Shown: positions 55,803-64,000 of the stretch, in pieces
Layout of the letters: every line of letters begins with the position of its first letter
Numbering within the stretch: position 1 is the first letter of the stretch
Assembly: GCF_001583495.1 (NCBI RefSeq)
Contig: NZ_LQAQ01000120.1
Coordinates: 48,279 to 112,278 of the forward strand
Direction: 5' to 3'
DNA: 64,000 nt
DNA from: Flammeovirga sp. SJP92
Lineage (GTDB): Bacteria > Bacteroidota > Bacteroidia > Cytophagales > Flammeovirgaceae
Position numbers and translations under genes: made by a program
The notes under the pieces: generated by a model
What the model was told of the DNA's origin: nothing
What the model saw: the letters and a program-made list of their open reading frames with translations, nothing else
The model's database searches: none

Positions 55803-56507
55803 TTATTCTAAATGCTTTAAGAGTTCCTCTTTCCAAATCAAATAACCTTGGCCATTAATGTGAAGACCATCGAATGAAAGTTCGGTCTTTAATGCATTGT
55901 CATCCGTTTTCATTAAATCGAAAAGGTTGATATATGTTAGAGAATACTCCAATGCAAATTGTTGTATACCTTTATTGATGGCTATGATATCGCTATTTTT
56001 TCGATGAAGATTATTTGATGTTGGCAGAATGCTTTGAAGGTATAATTTCGTTTCAGGAGATTTTTGGAGAATTAGCTCTACAAGGTTTTTATATCTTGAA
56101 AGTACATTTTTGACACTCTTGCCATTTCCTAAATCATTAGTGCCAATCATCAGGAAAATCTTTTTTGGTTTTGATTCTACCACCTCATCAATTCTATCAA
56201 TCACACCATTGATGGTATCTCCAGAAATTCCGCGGTTTTTAATATTTGATTTCCCAAGAAGTTCATTCCAATCACAAAAATCGGTGATGCTGTTGCCTAA
56301 AAATATTATTTCACCTTCACCATTAGGCATTACTTCAAAAATGCTCTTTTTTGTAAGGTAATTATTGGAATATTCTTCCTGAGAACTCAATATTCTTTTT
56401 AAAAAATGAACTCCTCCTTTTTTGTAAATGACATAACATCCAAGTAAGAGGAAAAGGATGTTGAAAGTTATAGAAATGATCATCAAAAATGTTCTAATAT
56501 TCTTCAC
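55803..56507 (-). CDS. SGNH/GDSL-family hydrolase, membrane-anchored
   Basis: Esterase/lipase-type hydrolase of 234 residues with an N-terminal hydrophobic anchor (about 5-27). All four SGNH blocks are visible: nucleophile Ser73 in FLGNSIT, Gly in NRGISGDT, Asn in LMIGTNDLG, and Asp/His in FDGLHINGQGY. Such enzymes often deacetylate sugars or act on platelet-activating-factor-like esters; the target here is unknown. Confidence 0.9.
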   Translation of the reverse strand: MKNIRTFLMIISITFNILFLLLGCYVIYKKGGVHFLKRILSSQEEYSNNYLTKKSIFEVMPNGEGEIIFLGNSITDFCDWNELLGKSNIKNRGISGDTINGVIDRIDEVVESKPKKIFLMIGTNDLGNGKSVKNVLSRYKNLVELILQKSPETKLYLQSILPTSNNLHRKNSDIIAINKGIQQFALEYSLTYINLFDLMKTDDNALKTELSFDGLHINGQGYLIWKEELLKHLE

Positions 56508-56604
56508 TATTTATAGGTTTATTGCACCGTAAACTAAATTATCGTCAACTTTTAACCAACATTTCTACAAGCTTTTTATGATCTACTTTCAATCTTCCTT
56601 CTTC

Positions 56605-56712
56605 TTTATTTTAGTCTTAATACAAAAACGAAGCAAAAAATTCAAGGCTTTGAAGTCAAAAGCTAAATTCGATTTTTCTCGCCTGATTTATATTCAACTC
56701 GCTATGCTCAAA
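56605..56712 (-). repeat. Copy B of the degenerate ~100-bp dispersed repeat
   Basis: Reverse complement matches 37700-37810 in ordered blocks (TAGCGAGTT; AATTTA-CTTTTGA-TTCAAAGCCT; GCTTCGTTTTT; ACTAAAAT-AAG). Copy B has about ten extra bases (TGAATTTTTT) inside. Located in the non-coding gap between the TPR and SGNH genes. Confidence 0.5.
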
Positions 56713-56742
56713 CCTTATAGAACTCCTCTTTTTTGAAGTTCG

Positions 56743-57807
56743 TTAGAAATTTAAACGATGGAAAGACTTTTCATTATCAATGGGCATTGGGTTCTCAGAG
56801 AACCAGTTGATGAAGCTTTCAAATTTCTCTTGGTTTGTACCAATCCATTCGTCAAATTCATCAGGAGCACCTTTCATCATCAACCAATAATTGTAACACT
56901 CAAACATTTCTTTTTGGATTAATGTTTTATGCCAATCAAAAACAACATTTGGATATGAATCATTGAATTTTTGATCAAAATAGAAATTAGTGTGTTGTGA
57001 ACGAATTTTATGTAAAGTTTTTAATGTAATAGAGTTGACATCACTAACAGCAATCATCAATCCTGTTTCATAGATCATAGAGTAGGGGAGAGTGGGCTTT
57101 TTAGCAGTAATATCAATCACATTATTCTGACTAAAGCTTACACTCTTAGTAGTATCCGATGTAAATTGGATTTCACTTTTATAAGTGTCAAATAACAGTT
57201 GACTTATCTCCTCTGTTCTTTTAGAATTCCTCTCAATATTCATGAACATTTCTCCATAAAACATGCCCCAGATTTCTTCTGTAGAATTACAAAAAATCTT
57301 AGCAAGCCAATAGTAATTGGAAGGATAAGTAGGGTCAACCTGAACCCCTTTTTCATAATATTCTAAAGCTTTGTTCCAATCATCTTGATGTACATTGCCG
57401 ATCTCCAAATATAGCCTTCCAGAATTTGGGTATTTCTTTAAACCTCTATTGTAAGCATCAATTGCTTTTTCTTTGTTTCCTCCCATAGAGTAAGCATTTC
57501 CCAACATCTGATAGGATTGATCATCTGAGCCCTCCATTTTGACTACCTTTTCGAAGTACTTTGTGGCTTTTTTATATTTCTTTTTTAAAATCAAGGCATA
57601 CCCGATTTCGTAGGGATAAATGAAGTTAGTTGGATCCAGTTTAGTAGCTTCTTCTAAGAGTTGAATAGACATGTCGTAATTTCCATTGTCCATTAATTCA
57701 ACAGCTTGCTTTGCTTTATTGTAGGCTTCTTGTTTTTCAGATTTTGTTTGACAGAAACCAGAGATTCCAATTAGTACCAATCCAGTTAGAAGAATAAATC
57801 TTTTCAT
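56743..57807 (-). CDS. Secreted tetratricopeptide-repeat protein
   Basis: The start at MKRFILLTGLVLIGISGFCQ gives a signal peptide (354 aa); the frame extends 21 codons further upstream without support. Residues about 25-190 hold four or five TPR units (KAVELMDNGNYDMSIQLLEEATKLDP, KKATKYFEKVVKM, KEKAIDAYNRGLKKYPN, WNKALEYYEKGVQVDP). The C-terminal half has no recognised domain. TPR proteins scaffold complexes; the partner is unknown. Confidence 0.8.
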   Translation of the reverse strand: MKRFILLTGLVLIGISGFCQTKSEKQEAYNKAKQAVELMDNGNYDMSIQLLEEATKLDPTNFIYPYEIGYALILKKKYKKATKYFEKVVKMEGSDDQSYQMLGNAYSMGGNKEKAIDAYNRGLKKYPNSGRLYLEIGNVHQDDWNKALEYYEKGVQVDPTYPSNYYWLAKIFCNSTEEIWGMFYGEMFMNIERNSKRTEEISQLLFDTYKSEIQFTSDTTKSVSFSQNNVIDITAKKPTLPYSMIYETGLMIAVSDVNSITLKTLHKIRSQHTNFYFDQKFNDSYPNVVFDWHKTLIQKEMFECYNYWLMMKGAPDEFDEWIGTNQEKFESFINWFSENPMPIDNEKSFHRLNF

Positions 57808-57959
57808 TTTTAGTCTGTTGTTAATATATAGAATACAATTTACCAAATACATGATACCTGTATTTGTCATAAACGTGCTTTAATGTTATAAATGTAATCT
57901 TTTAGTATTACAATTAATAGAATTTATTTTGTTGGTTGAGGGATGTTTCAAATATGCAC

Positions 57960-58919
57960 TTAGTCAAAGTATTTTCGCTCTAAGGCTTCCCCTAGTTCAT
58001 CTATCTTCTCCATTTGGGCTAATGATGCCATCCAAAACATTGGTATTTTTTCATAACCATAATAAATGCCAGACAAACCTCCTGTTATCGCTGCGGTTGT
58101 ATCCGTATCATGGCCAAAATTAATGGCTTTTAAAACGGATGACTCATAGTTATCTGTAGTTAAGAAACACCATAAGCTAGCCTCTAGACTCTCAATGACA
58201 TAACCTCCAGATAAGATTTCGCTCTCATGAATTGTATGGATATCATTTTGAATAACCTTCTGAAATGCATGTTGTTCTTGTATAGAGAAATTCATCTTTT
58301 GCCAAAATTCAGCAATATCATTTTGCATGTTTCTGTAAGCATCAAACTTCTCTAGCCCTTTTGTGAGGTATTCAGCAAATTTTAAATAAATAAAACAACT
58401 CATTGCAGCTCTAATGTGAGGATGCGTTAATGCTGAGTTCTTCCAAATTATATCAAATTGTTCATCAATACTTTTATCCTTGATTTCAAAAATCAAAGGT
58501 AATATTCTCATCAAAGAACCATTGCCATTATCGGATTCTAGGGCATCGTATTTTAATAGTTCAAGATCATCAATTGCCCCTTTTTCGATTAATGTTTGAA
58601 GTTTTGAAATAGCTTTGGAAGTTGTCATTCCAATATCAAAAACATTCCCTCTTGCTGTCCAATAAGCATTATTTTTCCATTGAATAAATTTCTTAGCAAT
58701 TGTCAGCAATGAGTAACCTTCACACAATGCCTCTGCCAAACAAAAAGTAAGTGAAGCATCATCAGACCAAGTTCCTGTGGGTTGATGATGTGTTCCATAA
58801 CCTGTCATATCCTTTGCTGGATTTTTTTTCATTTGCTCACGCGAAGAGAACTCAAAAGGAACGCCAAGTGCATCCCCAACCGCCACTCCAAATAATATGT
58901 CTTTTGCTAGACTTCTCAA
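57960..58919 (-). CDS. ADP-ribosylglycohydrolase family protein
   Basis: DraG/ARH-type hydrolase of 319 residues that removes ADP-ribose from proteins or small molecules, using two Mg ions. Diagnostic segments: GVAVGDALGVPFEF near the N terminus, TGTWSDDASLTFCLAEAL with the metal-binding Asp pair, GNGSLMRILP, and GHDTDTTAAITGGLSGIYYG near the C terminus with the second acidic cluster. All expected metal ligands are present, so it should be active. The two unknown small genes upstream on the same strand do not show an obvious ADP-ribosyltransferase motif. Confidence 0.93.
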   Translation of the reverse strand: MRSLAKDILFGVAVGDALGVPFEFSSREQMKKNPAKDMTGYGTHHQPTGTWSDDASLTFCLAEALCEGYSLLTIAKKFIQWKNNAYWTARGNVFDIGMTTSKAISKLQTLIEKGAIDDLELLKYDALESDNGNGSLMRILPLIFEIKDKSIDEQFDIIWKNSALTHPHIRAAMSCFIYLKFAEYLTKGLEKFDAYRNMQNDIAEFWQKMNFSIQEQHAFQKVIQNDIHTIHESEILSGGYVIESLEASLWCFLTTDNYESSVLKAINFGHDTDTTAAITGGLSGIYYGYEKIPMFWMASLAQMEKIDELGEALERKYFD

Positions 58920-58941
58920 TTTTTGATGAATAATAGTTTAA

Positions 58942-59400
58942 CTAAAAAAAAATATCAATCTTATTAAAAATCAATTGTTTATCTTTTTTCTGATTGATAC
59001 ATTCAAACAACTCATGATTTAATGAAATATCAATAGCTTTTCCATTTCTGATTTTTAGTAATTGTGGAAATCTATTATAATTTTTGAATTGGTAGAAGGC
59101 TTCAGAGATAAATAAACGATTATAAACCCCACTTTCTACTTTTCTACCATTCAGAAAAAGAATTTCAATATTATCTGGTAAAAAAGGTAAAACTTCGTTC
59201 GTTATAAAATCCTTTCCTTTTTCCCTATTATTATAACAAAAGAAATTTTTGCCATCTATTTCTTTTAAGTAATCTTCATAATCTTTTTTCGAGGTTTTGT
59301 TCTGTAACCAAAGAAAAGGGGTCGCCACCAAGGTGAATGGAAGTAGAATAATTCCCATTACAATAGCAAAAATGATTAATACTGATTCACCTAGTTTCAT
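58942..59400 (-). CDS. Small membrane-anchored protein of unknown function (152 aa)
   Basis: One N-terminal transmembrane helix (ESVLIIFAIVMGIILLPFTLVATPF) followed by a soluble domain of about 115 residues (DFITNEVLPFLPDNIEILFLNGRKVESGVYNRLFI, KNYNRFPQLLKIRNGKAIDISLNHELF). No known family. The gene ends 22 nt before the ADP-ribosylglycohydrolase start and could be co-transcribed with it. Confidence 0.6.
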   Translation of the reverse strand: MKLGESVLIIFAIVMGIILLPFTLVATPFLWLQNKTSKKDYEDYLKEIDGKNFFCYNNREKGKDFITNEVLPFLPDNIEILFLNGRKVESGVYNRLFISEAFYQFKNYNRFPQLLKIRNGKAIDISLNHELFECINQKKDKQLIFNKIDIFF

Positions 59401-59639
59401 ATTTTGAAAGCAATAATAATTAAAACTATGAGCAGATAGTAGTTCAACCTCATAAAGATTGAAGTCTTGAAGATTGAAAAGGAAGGCAACACTTTAGTAT
59501 TGGTGGAGTCTGTATCACTAGTCTTCAGTCATAGTGAATGATATTTTGTCAGACTACTTTATCTCAAAACTTTAAAATAAAATAATATACCTGATATAAT
59601 TGTAGTGAAGTTCATTTTTTTGAATTCAACTTATAAGTA

Positions 59640-60077
59640 TCAATATTCAATTAAGCTTATGACTATATTGTTGTAGTTTGACCTCCACTCTACCTTTTCT
59701 ATAAGACCTTTAATTATGTCTATATTATCTACCAGTTGAGTATGAAACCATAAAAACAGTGTGTTTTCACATTCGTTCTTTTCAATATCAAGTGTATAAA
59801 TAATTATATCTTTAGAGATGTTTACCGTTACAAATTTTTCATTAATGGAATTTTGGAGAGTAAAACCAATATACTCATCCATGACCGTTTTATGTTTCAA
59901 AATTCTTTCAAGATCAGCCTTATCTTCTGCATTGACCCAATTAAAATCACTACCACAATCAATAGTGAGCAAGGTAGGCTTCCACGAATGATCTTCAAGA
60001 ATTTTTATAAGGTCAATAGCTGAAAAAACAGAATTTTGCTTCTTCTTAAATAAAACAATTTCTTTTTCGTAACTCAT
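59640..60077 (-). CDS. Hypothetical cytosolic protein (145 aa)
   Basis: No signal peptide or membrane helix. It opens MSYEKEIVLFKKKQNSVFSAIDLIKILEDHSWKPTLLTIDCGSDFNWVNAEDKADLERIL and alternates helices and strands, as in small stand-alone immunity-like or SUKH-type proteins, but I cannot assign a family. Neighbouring gaps of 239 and 99 nt suggest an independent transcript. Confidence 0.55.
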   Translation of the reverse strand: MSYEKEIVLFKKKQNSVFSAIDLIKILEDHSWKPTLLTIDCGSDFNWVNAEDKADLERILKHKTVMDEYIGFTLQNSINEKFVTVNISKDIIIYTLDIEKNECENTLFLWFHTQLVDNIDIIKGLIEKVEWRSNYNNIVISLIEY

Positions 60078-60176
60078 TCACAATTTTAACTTTAAGCATT
60101 TAAAAGTAATAACTACTAATTTGTCTTCAAATAGTTTTCATCAAATTTAGTTGTATTACAAATAATGGTTGTGTTA

Positions 60177-61355
60177 TTAGACCATTTCTGTGACAGCATC
60201 TATGGCACTTTGGATGGCATTATGCACTGCACCCCAATCATTTTCTTGTGTATATGCATCACCAGCAAAATAGAGTTTGTTTTGTACTGATGAGGAAAGT
60301 GTTCTTGAAGTTTTTAATGGTGCATTATCGGCAAGGTAAGCAGCTTTAATATATGGTTCATCATTCCAGTTTTGAACAATGTGCTTGACATAGTTTTGCG
60401 AGGCTTTACCATTGAAAATAAGATCCAATTCATTTAAAATATAGTCTAACTGAGCGGTTCCTGACAAATTTTGATAAGGTGTTGCCTGTCGACCTACAGC
60501 AAATAGACCCAATATATTTTTGGATGAACTTTGAGCATATGCAGCATCATAATAAAGCCTTTGACCTGTTTTTGTTTCGGAATCAGGAAATGTCAAATAA
60601 GTTGGGTAGAAGTTTTCTTTAAATTCTAGAAACACTTTTATCCCTCCCCAAACAGGAGCATCTTGAATGATATCTTGTTTTGATGAAGGCAGAGGTGGCG
60701 TGAAAGTGATGGTGTTTTCTTGTAAAATTTTGAGAGGAACTGTTACAATCACTTTTGATGCTTGATAGATTTGATTGTTATTATCGGTGACCATCACTTG
60801 GCCACCTTCATAATTGATTCTGGTAATCTGTGAATTGAATGTAAAGTGAGATTGGATATGAGGAACAATATAGGTCTCAAAAAAGTCCAGCCAACTGCTA
60901 TTAATAAATTTTTTATCTTCAAAATTCCCAAACAGTCTTGATAGAGTGTAAGTGGTATATGTTCCATCATAATAGCCTACTACATCGTCTTTTTGATAAC
61001 CTTGAGTTGAAGTAGTGATGTTCACGGAGGAATCATTGACAATTTCTGAGAAAATTGAAGTATCAACATGTAACCATTCTGCACCCAAGGGAATTGGAAA
61101 ATCAGCAAAAGTAGTGTTGTGTTTTATTCTTCCTCCATAAGTAGGAGCGGCTTCTAATATTTTAAAATCAATTCCTTTTTGTGCCAATAAATAGGCAGAG
61201 GACATGCCAGCAGCACCTGCGCCAATGATAACCACAGGCCCAGAAAAATCAGTAGGTGGCACGGAATTATCATTTGTACATGATGCCAAAACTGATTGAA
61301 ATGGCAATGAAATGCCCAATAATCCACAAATTTTGATAAATTCTTTTCTTGTCAT
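60177..61355 (-). CDS. Flavin monoamine oxidase-like lipoprotein
   Basis: FAD-dependent amine oxidase family protein of 392 residues. The N terminus ends in lipobox LASC (Cys26), so it is probably anchored outside the cytoplasm. The Rossmann motif VVIIGAGAAGMSSAYLLAQKG is followed by the second FAD-contact LEAAPTYGGRI, and the C terminus has LYFAGDAYTQENDWGAVHNAIQSA, the usual amine-oxidase FAD block. Substrate amine unknown. The nearest upstream gene is an AraC regulator 76 nt away on the same strand. Confidence 0.88.
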   Translation of the reverse strand: MTRKEFIKICGLLGISLPFQSVLASCTNDNSVPPTDFSGPVVIIGAGAAGMSSAYLLAQKGIDFKILEAAPTYGGRIKHNTTFADFPIPLGAEWLHVDTSIFSEIVNDSSVNITTSTQGYQKDDVVGYYDGTYTTYTLSRLFGNFEDKKFINSSWLDFFETYIVPHIQSHFTFNSQITRINYEGGQVMVTDNNNQIYQASKVIVTVPLKILQENTITFTPPLPSSKQDIIQDAPVWGGIKVFLEFKENFYPTYLTFPDSETKTGQRLYYDAAYAQSSSKNILGLFAVGRQATPYQNLSGTAQLDYILNELDLIFNGKASQNYVKHIVQNWNDEPYIKAAYLADNAPLKTSRTLSSSVQNKLYFAGDAYTQENDWGAVHNAIQSAIDAVTEMV

Positions 61356-61431
61356 AGTAGATTAAAGATAAAGAAGTATTGTGGATCATTTTACTTTATT
61401 GTTCTTAAATCCAATCAATTGCAGGATTTTA

Positions 61432-62337
61432 TCAATTCATCTTTCGATATTGAGCAGGTGTCATACCCGTTCTTTTCTTAAACATTTTACTGAAATACTG
61501 AGAATACTCAAACCCCAAACTATAAGCTACTTCACTCACCGAAACTGTTGAGCCCAACAGTTTATCTTTTGCCACCTTAATAATATGATATTGAATATGC
61601 TCGGTGCCATTTTTTCCAGTTTCCTTTTTCAATAGATCACTGAGATAGTTGGGAGAGAAATGTAATTGCTCAGCGAAGCACCTGATAGAAGGGATACCTT
61701 TTTCAGATAAATCATCAGCATTGAAGTATTTGTGGAGTAGGTCATCAAACTTTCCTATTACATCCTTGTTGGTTTCGGTTCGTGTTATAAATTGACGGTC
61801 GTAATAGCGGTTACAATAATTTAGCAATAGTTCTATTGAAGAGACAATAACCGTTTTACTGTGCCTGTCAATGTTATGATCAAGCTCTAGTTTTATATCC
61901 TGAACAATGCCTGTGAGTTTGTTTGTTTCAGCCTCAGAAAGATGTAGTGCTTCAAAAAGAGCATAAGAAAAGAAATTATAACCTTTCATTTTTTCATTGA
62001 GTGATGTACCTCGAATGAAATCAGGATGAAATAATAGGGCCCATCCAAAAATATCTTTTGTATGATCGGGATTCTCTAAAGTGATGATCTGATTGGGCGC
62101 CATAAAAGTCAAAGTACCTTCTTGAAAATCATAGTAATTTCTTCCATAACGTAATGCTCCAGGGCATAGGTTTTTCAAGAAAATTACATAGAAATCCATA
62201 GACAACTTTACATCACTATAACTTGAATGATTGGTCTTCGAAAAATCAAGTGTCCCAACCAATGGGTGTTTTGACTTTTCTTCTCCAAGCATATCATATA
62301 GCATTGAAATGTTTTCAATTCTTATAATTTCATCCAT
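61432..62337 (-). CDS. AraC-family transcriptional regulator
   Basis: Regulator of 301 residues with an N-terminal cupin-like sensing domain (about 25-115; LKNLCPGALRYGRNYYDFQEGTLTFMAPNQII) and two C-terminal helix-turn-helix motifs (IRCFAEQLHFSPNYLSDLLKKETG and VSEVAYSLGFEYSQYFSKMFKKRTGMTPAQYR). It starts 7 nt after a small membrane protein gene and probably forms an operon with it, and perhaps with the amine oxidase downstream. Confidence 0.93.
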   Translation of the reverse strand: MDEIIRIENISMLYDMLGEEKSKHPLVGTLDFSKTNHSSYSDVKLSMDFYVIFLKNLCPGALRYGRNYYDFQEGTLTFMAPNQIITLENPDHTKDIFGWALLFHPDFIRGTSLNEKMKGYNFFSYALFEALHLSEAETNKLTGIVQDIKLELDHNIDRHSKTVIVSSIELLLNYCNRYYDRQFITRTETNKDVIGKFDDLLHKYFNADDLSEKGIPSIRCFAEQLHFSPNYLSDLLKKETGKNGTEHIQYHIIKVAKDKLLGSTVSVSEVAYSLGFEYSQYFSKMFKKRTGMTPAQYRKMN

Positions 62338-62344
62338 GGCACTT

Positions 62345-62848
62345 TTACTTTTGTGATTCCAATCTTAAATCTTCAGTATAAGCTTGTATAGAGGGGTGAG
62401 AAAAACCTTCAATGATGAGCAATCCAGTGAATAATATTGCAACAGCAAAAGCAATACCTTTGATGAAAGGGGCATTGAAAAATAAAATGACGGCAAACGC
62501 TCCAACAGCAAAAGTGGCAAAGACCAATTGATACGTCAAAAAACCTTGGTCTACTTTCTCCATTCTTTCATGCTCAGTTTGTATAAATTCAGTACTATCT
62601 TTTTCATATAGAGCCTTACCTTCTATTTGAATTTTATTGTTGAAATTACCATAACTTATTCCACCTATAATAATCAGAATTCCTGTAACTAATGAGCCCC
62701 ATTTCATGCCAGAAGCCAAGGGCGTTTTAGTGACAAAAAAACTAATGATTCCTGCCAGTACTAATAAGATAGCACCTAAAATAATAAAATTAATACCGAC
62801 CCATTTTTGTGCTGATGTATAGGCTTCTAGTGATTGTAATATATTCAT
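62345..62848 (-). CDS. Four-helix membrane protein of unknown function (167 aa)
   Basis: Four predicted transmembrane helices (about 17-40, 49-66, 105-122, 128-147), with a charged loop between helices 2 and 3 (KIQIEGKALYEKDSTEFIQTEHERMEKVDQG). No recognised family. Its stop lies 7 nt before the AraC regulator gene, indicating co-transcription. Confidence 0.65.
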   Translation of the reverse strand: MNILQSLEAYTSAQKWVGINFIILGAILLVLAGIISFFVTKTPLASGMKWGSLVTGILIIIGGISYGNFNNKIQIEGKALYEKDSTEFIQTEHERMEKVDQGFLTYQLVFATFAVGAFAVILFFNAPFIKGIAFAVAILFTGLLIIEGFSHPSIQAYTEDLRLESQK

Positions 62849-63164
62849 AGTCTTATGGTTAAATGTCTTGTTGTATAAAGGTACTCTATTATTGAACTAT
62901 TAAATAGTTGTTTTTTTGAGGATTACTTTACAACATTTTGCAAATTCAAGAGTGAAGTATAACTGCTGTGAAAGAGCCCCCCTTCTACAATCACAAAATT
63001 AAAGTAGAAGGGGAGGAAAGACTAAATACAATTTACAGATAGTTGTATACTATTTACTGTTTTAAGGGATATCGATATTTTGCAATTACAAAACTTAAAT
63101 ATCATAAATGTGGAGGCCTTTTGGTTTTCTATTTTTTTAGTTTTGAAATCAAATCTTCCTACTC
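62849..63164 (-). promoter_or_regulatory. Intergenic region with a 10-bp hairpin before the AraC operon
   Basis: Non-coding. CCCCTTCTAC (62979-62988) pairs perfectly with GTAGAAGGGG (63004-63013), 15-nt loop. It could end the upstream YoaP-like transcript on the - strand, although the T-run after it is poor. The remaining sequence should hold the promoter of the membrane protein-AraC operon; no consensus was identified. Confidence 0.45.
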
Positions 63165-63947
63165 TTATTTTATTTGAGGGAGCAATTTTGCCATTATTTT
63201 GTCAAAGCGACTGTCCATACAAACGCTGATATCAGTGGTCATAAATTTACCATCTAAAAATAAGCTGAAAATAGTGGCAGGGGTTGGTGCATTTTGTGCT
63301 TCTTCCATGGTTTTTAATTTGATGACTTTCAATGGGAGATTTCTATTTTGAGCGGTTTCCTGTAGGGATGTATTGGCGTGAAATCCAGCAAAAGGGCACC
63401 TATTAGAATAGTATACCACAATGCCTTCGTTATCAGGGCACTCCCCAATTTTAACCGATTCATTGAATGTTGGAATAGTCACATTTTCCTTAAGTTGCAA
63501 TGCGAGGAGGCTAAAACCGCTGGATGTTTTTTCTACTTCAACAAAACCTTGTCTCAGTAACCATTTTGTATCACTCATAAAATGGAATTTTTTGGTGCCT
63601 ACCACCGTCACAAGTCCATTTTTGCCTTGAGTTTTTGCTTCATCAATTACGCTTTTTAGAAGTGCTTTTCCATAGCCACTTTTTTTATACTTTCCTGAAA
63701 CCCAAAAGCAATTGATGTTGATGTAATTATGGGCAGTAATGGGAACCCAAGCATTTTCTGCAGGCCCATATTCTATAAAAACTTTGGCTCTTTCATCAAT
63801 TCTCCTAAAGGTATATCCATTATTCAACTCCTCTTGAAGCCAATTTTTTTTTGCTTGATAGCTGTCTGCACATTTCTTGTCGGAGATAGCACAGCAGATG
63901 TGTTCAGAAGCAATGTTTTCAGGGGTGAGTTCTAGAAAGTTTTCCAT
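63165..63947 (-). CDS. YoaP-like protein: GNAT acetyltransferase fused to thioredoxin-like domain
   Basis: Two-domain protein of 260 residues. The N-terminal half is a GNAT fold with an acetyl-CoA loop in SGKYKKSGYGKALLKSVIDEA; the C-terminal half (about 165-260) resembles the YoaP domain, with YYSNRCPFAGFHA carrying a single Cys at the thioredoxin-like active-site position. This fusion matches the Bacillus YoaP architecture from memory. The substrate is not known. Confidence 0.85.
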   Translation of the reverse strand: MENFLELTPENIASEHICCAISDKKCADSYQAKKNWLQEELNNGYTFRRIDERAKVFIEYGPAENAWVPITAHNYININCFWVSGKYKKSGYGKALLKSVIDEAKTQGKNGLVTVVGTKKFHFMSDTKWLLRQGFVEVEKTSSGFSLLALQLKENVTIPTFNESVKIGECPDNEGIVVYYSNRCPFAGFHANTSLQETAQNRNLPLKVIKLKTMEEAQNAPTPATIFSLFLDGKFMTTDISVCMDSRFDKIMAKLLPQIK

Positions 63948-64000
63948 TTTTCAGCGGGTTTTAGTGAAGTCGCTTTGTACTGGAAAAGTCTTATAAGAGT

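Noticed and set aside
1..64000. CRISPR arrays, tRNAs, rRNA genes, insertion sequences
   Set aside because: I looked for regularly spaced repeats, cloverleaf-like GC-rich blocks and transposase motifs and saw none; short elements could have been missed by eye.

Overview
The window reads as chromosomal DNA of a marine, polysaccharide-degrading Bacteroidota bacterium. The evidence is the low G+C content, SusC/SusD pairs, lipoboxes, C-terminal type IX secretion (T9SS) sorting domains, Bacteroidota-type promoter words (TTG about 20 nt before TAnnTTTG) and a kappa-carrageenase. Flammeovirga or a close relative is my best guess from gene content; no rRNA or marker gene is present to prove it. I saw no tRNA, rRNA, CRISPR array, transposase or prophage.

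Positions 1-20540 hold a carrageenan utilisation locus, all on the + strand: a GH2 beta-galactosidase (5' end outside the window), SusC, SusD, a surface glycan-binding lipoprotein, a modular GH16 kappa-carrageenase with a T9SS tail, a GH127 enzyme (predicted 3,6-anhydro-D-galactosidase), a RhaT-like sugar symporter, and four genes matching the DauB, DauA, DauC and DauD steps. Those steps turn 3,6-anhydro-D-galactose into pyruvate and glyceraldehyde-3-phosphate. The model is: surface cleavage of carrageenan, import by SusCD, periplasmic trimming by GH2 and GH127, uptake of the anhydro-sugar, and its catabolism. No sulfatase and no dedicated regulator lie inside the window, so the locus probably continues to the left.

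Positions 21050-37521 hold an alpha/beta hydrolase, a three-gene type I secretion-like operon (ABC, HlyD, TolC) whose ABC ATPase domain has lost every catalytic motif, a secreted transglutaminase-fold protein with Cys replaced by Ser, a TrmB-like regulator with a palindrome over its own promoter, and a 2284-residue surface subtilase with a T9SS tail.

Positions 38100-40420 hold tiny genes: a Cys-rich micro-lipoprotein, two related winged-helix proteins and two secreted or membrane proteins of unknown function. Positions 40735-46417 hold a GH30-GH3 pair for beta-glucan (probably beta-1,6 linkages) and an M1 metallopeptidase.

Positions 46545-64000 are mostly - strand housekeeping and accessory genes: Crp/Fnr and AraC regulators, a Rid-family protein, a DUF4405/DUF2271-like protein with a putative covalent FMN site, an M15 peptidase, GNAT acetyltransferases, an SGNH hydrolase, a TPR protein, an ADP-ribosylglycohydrolase and a flavin amine oxidase. 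On the + strand there is an FAD oxidoreductase followed by a protein carrying a second flavinylation-like motif. A 27-bp perfect inverted repeat lies in the gap at 51.25 kb, and a degenerate ~100-bp repeat occurs at 37.7 kb and, inverted, at 56.65 kb.
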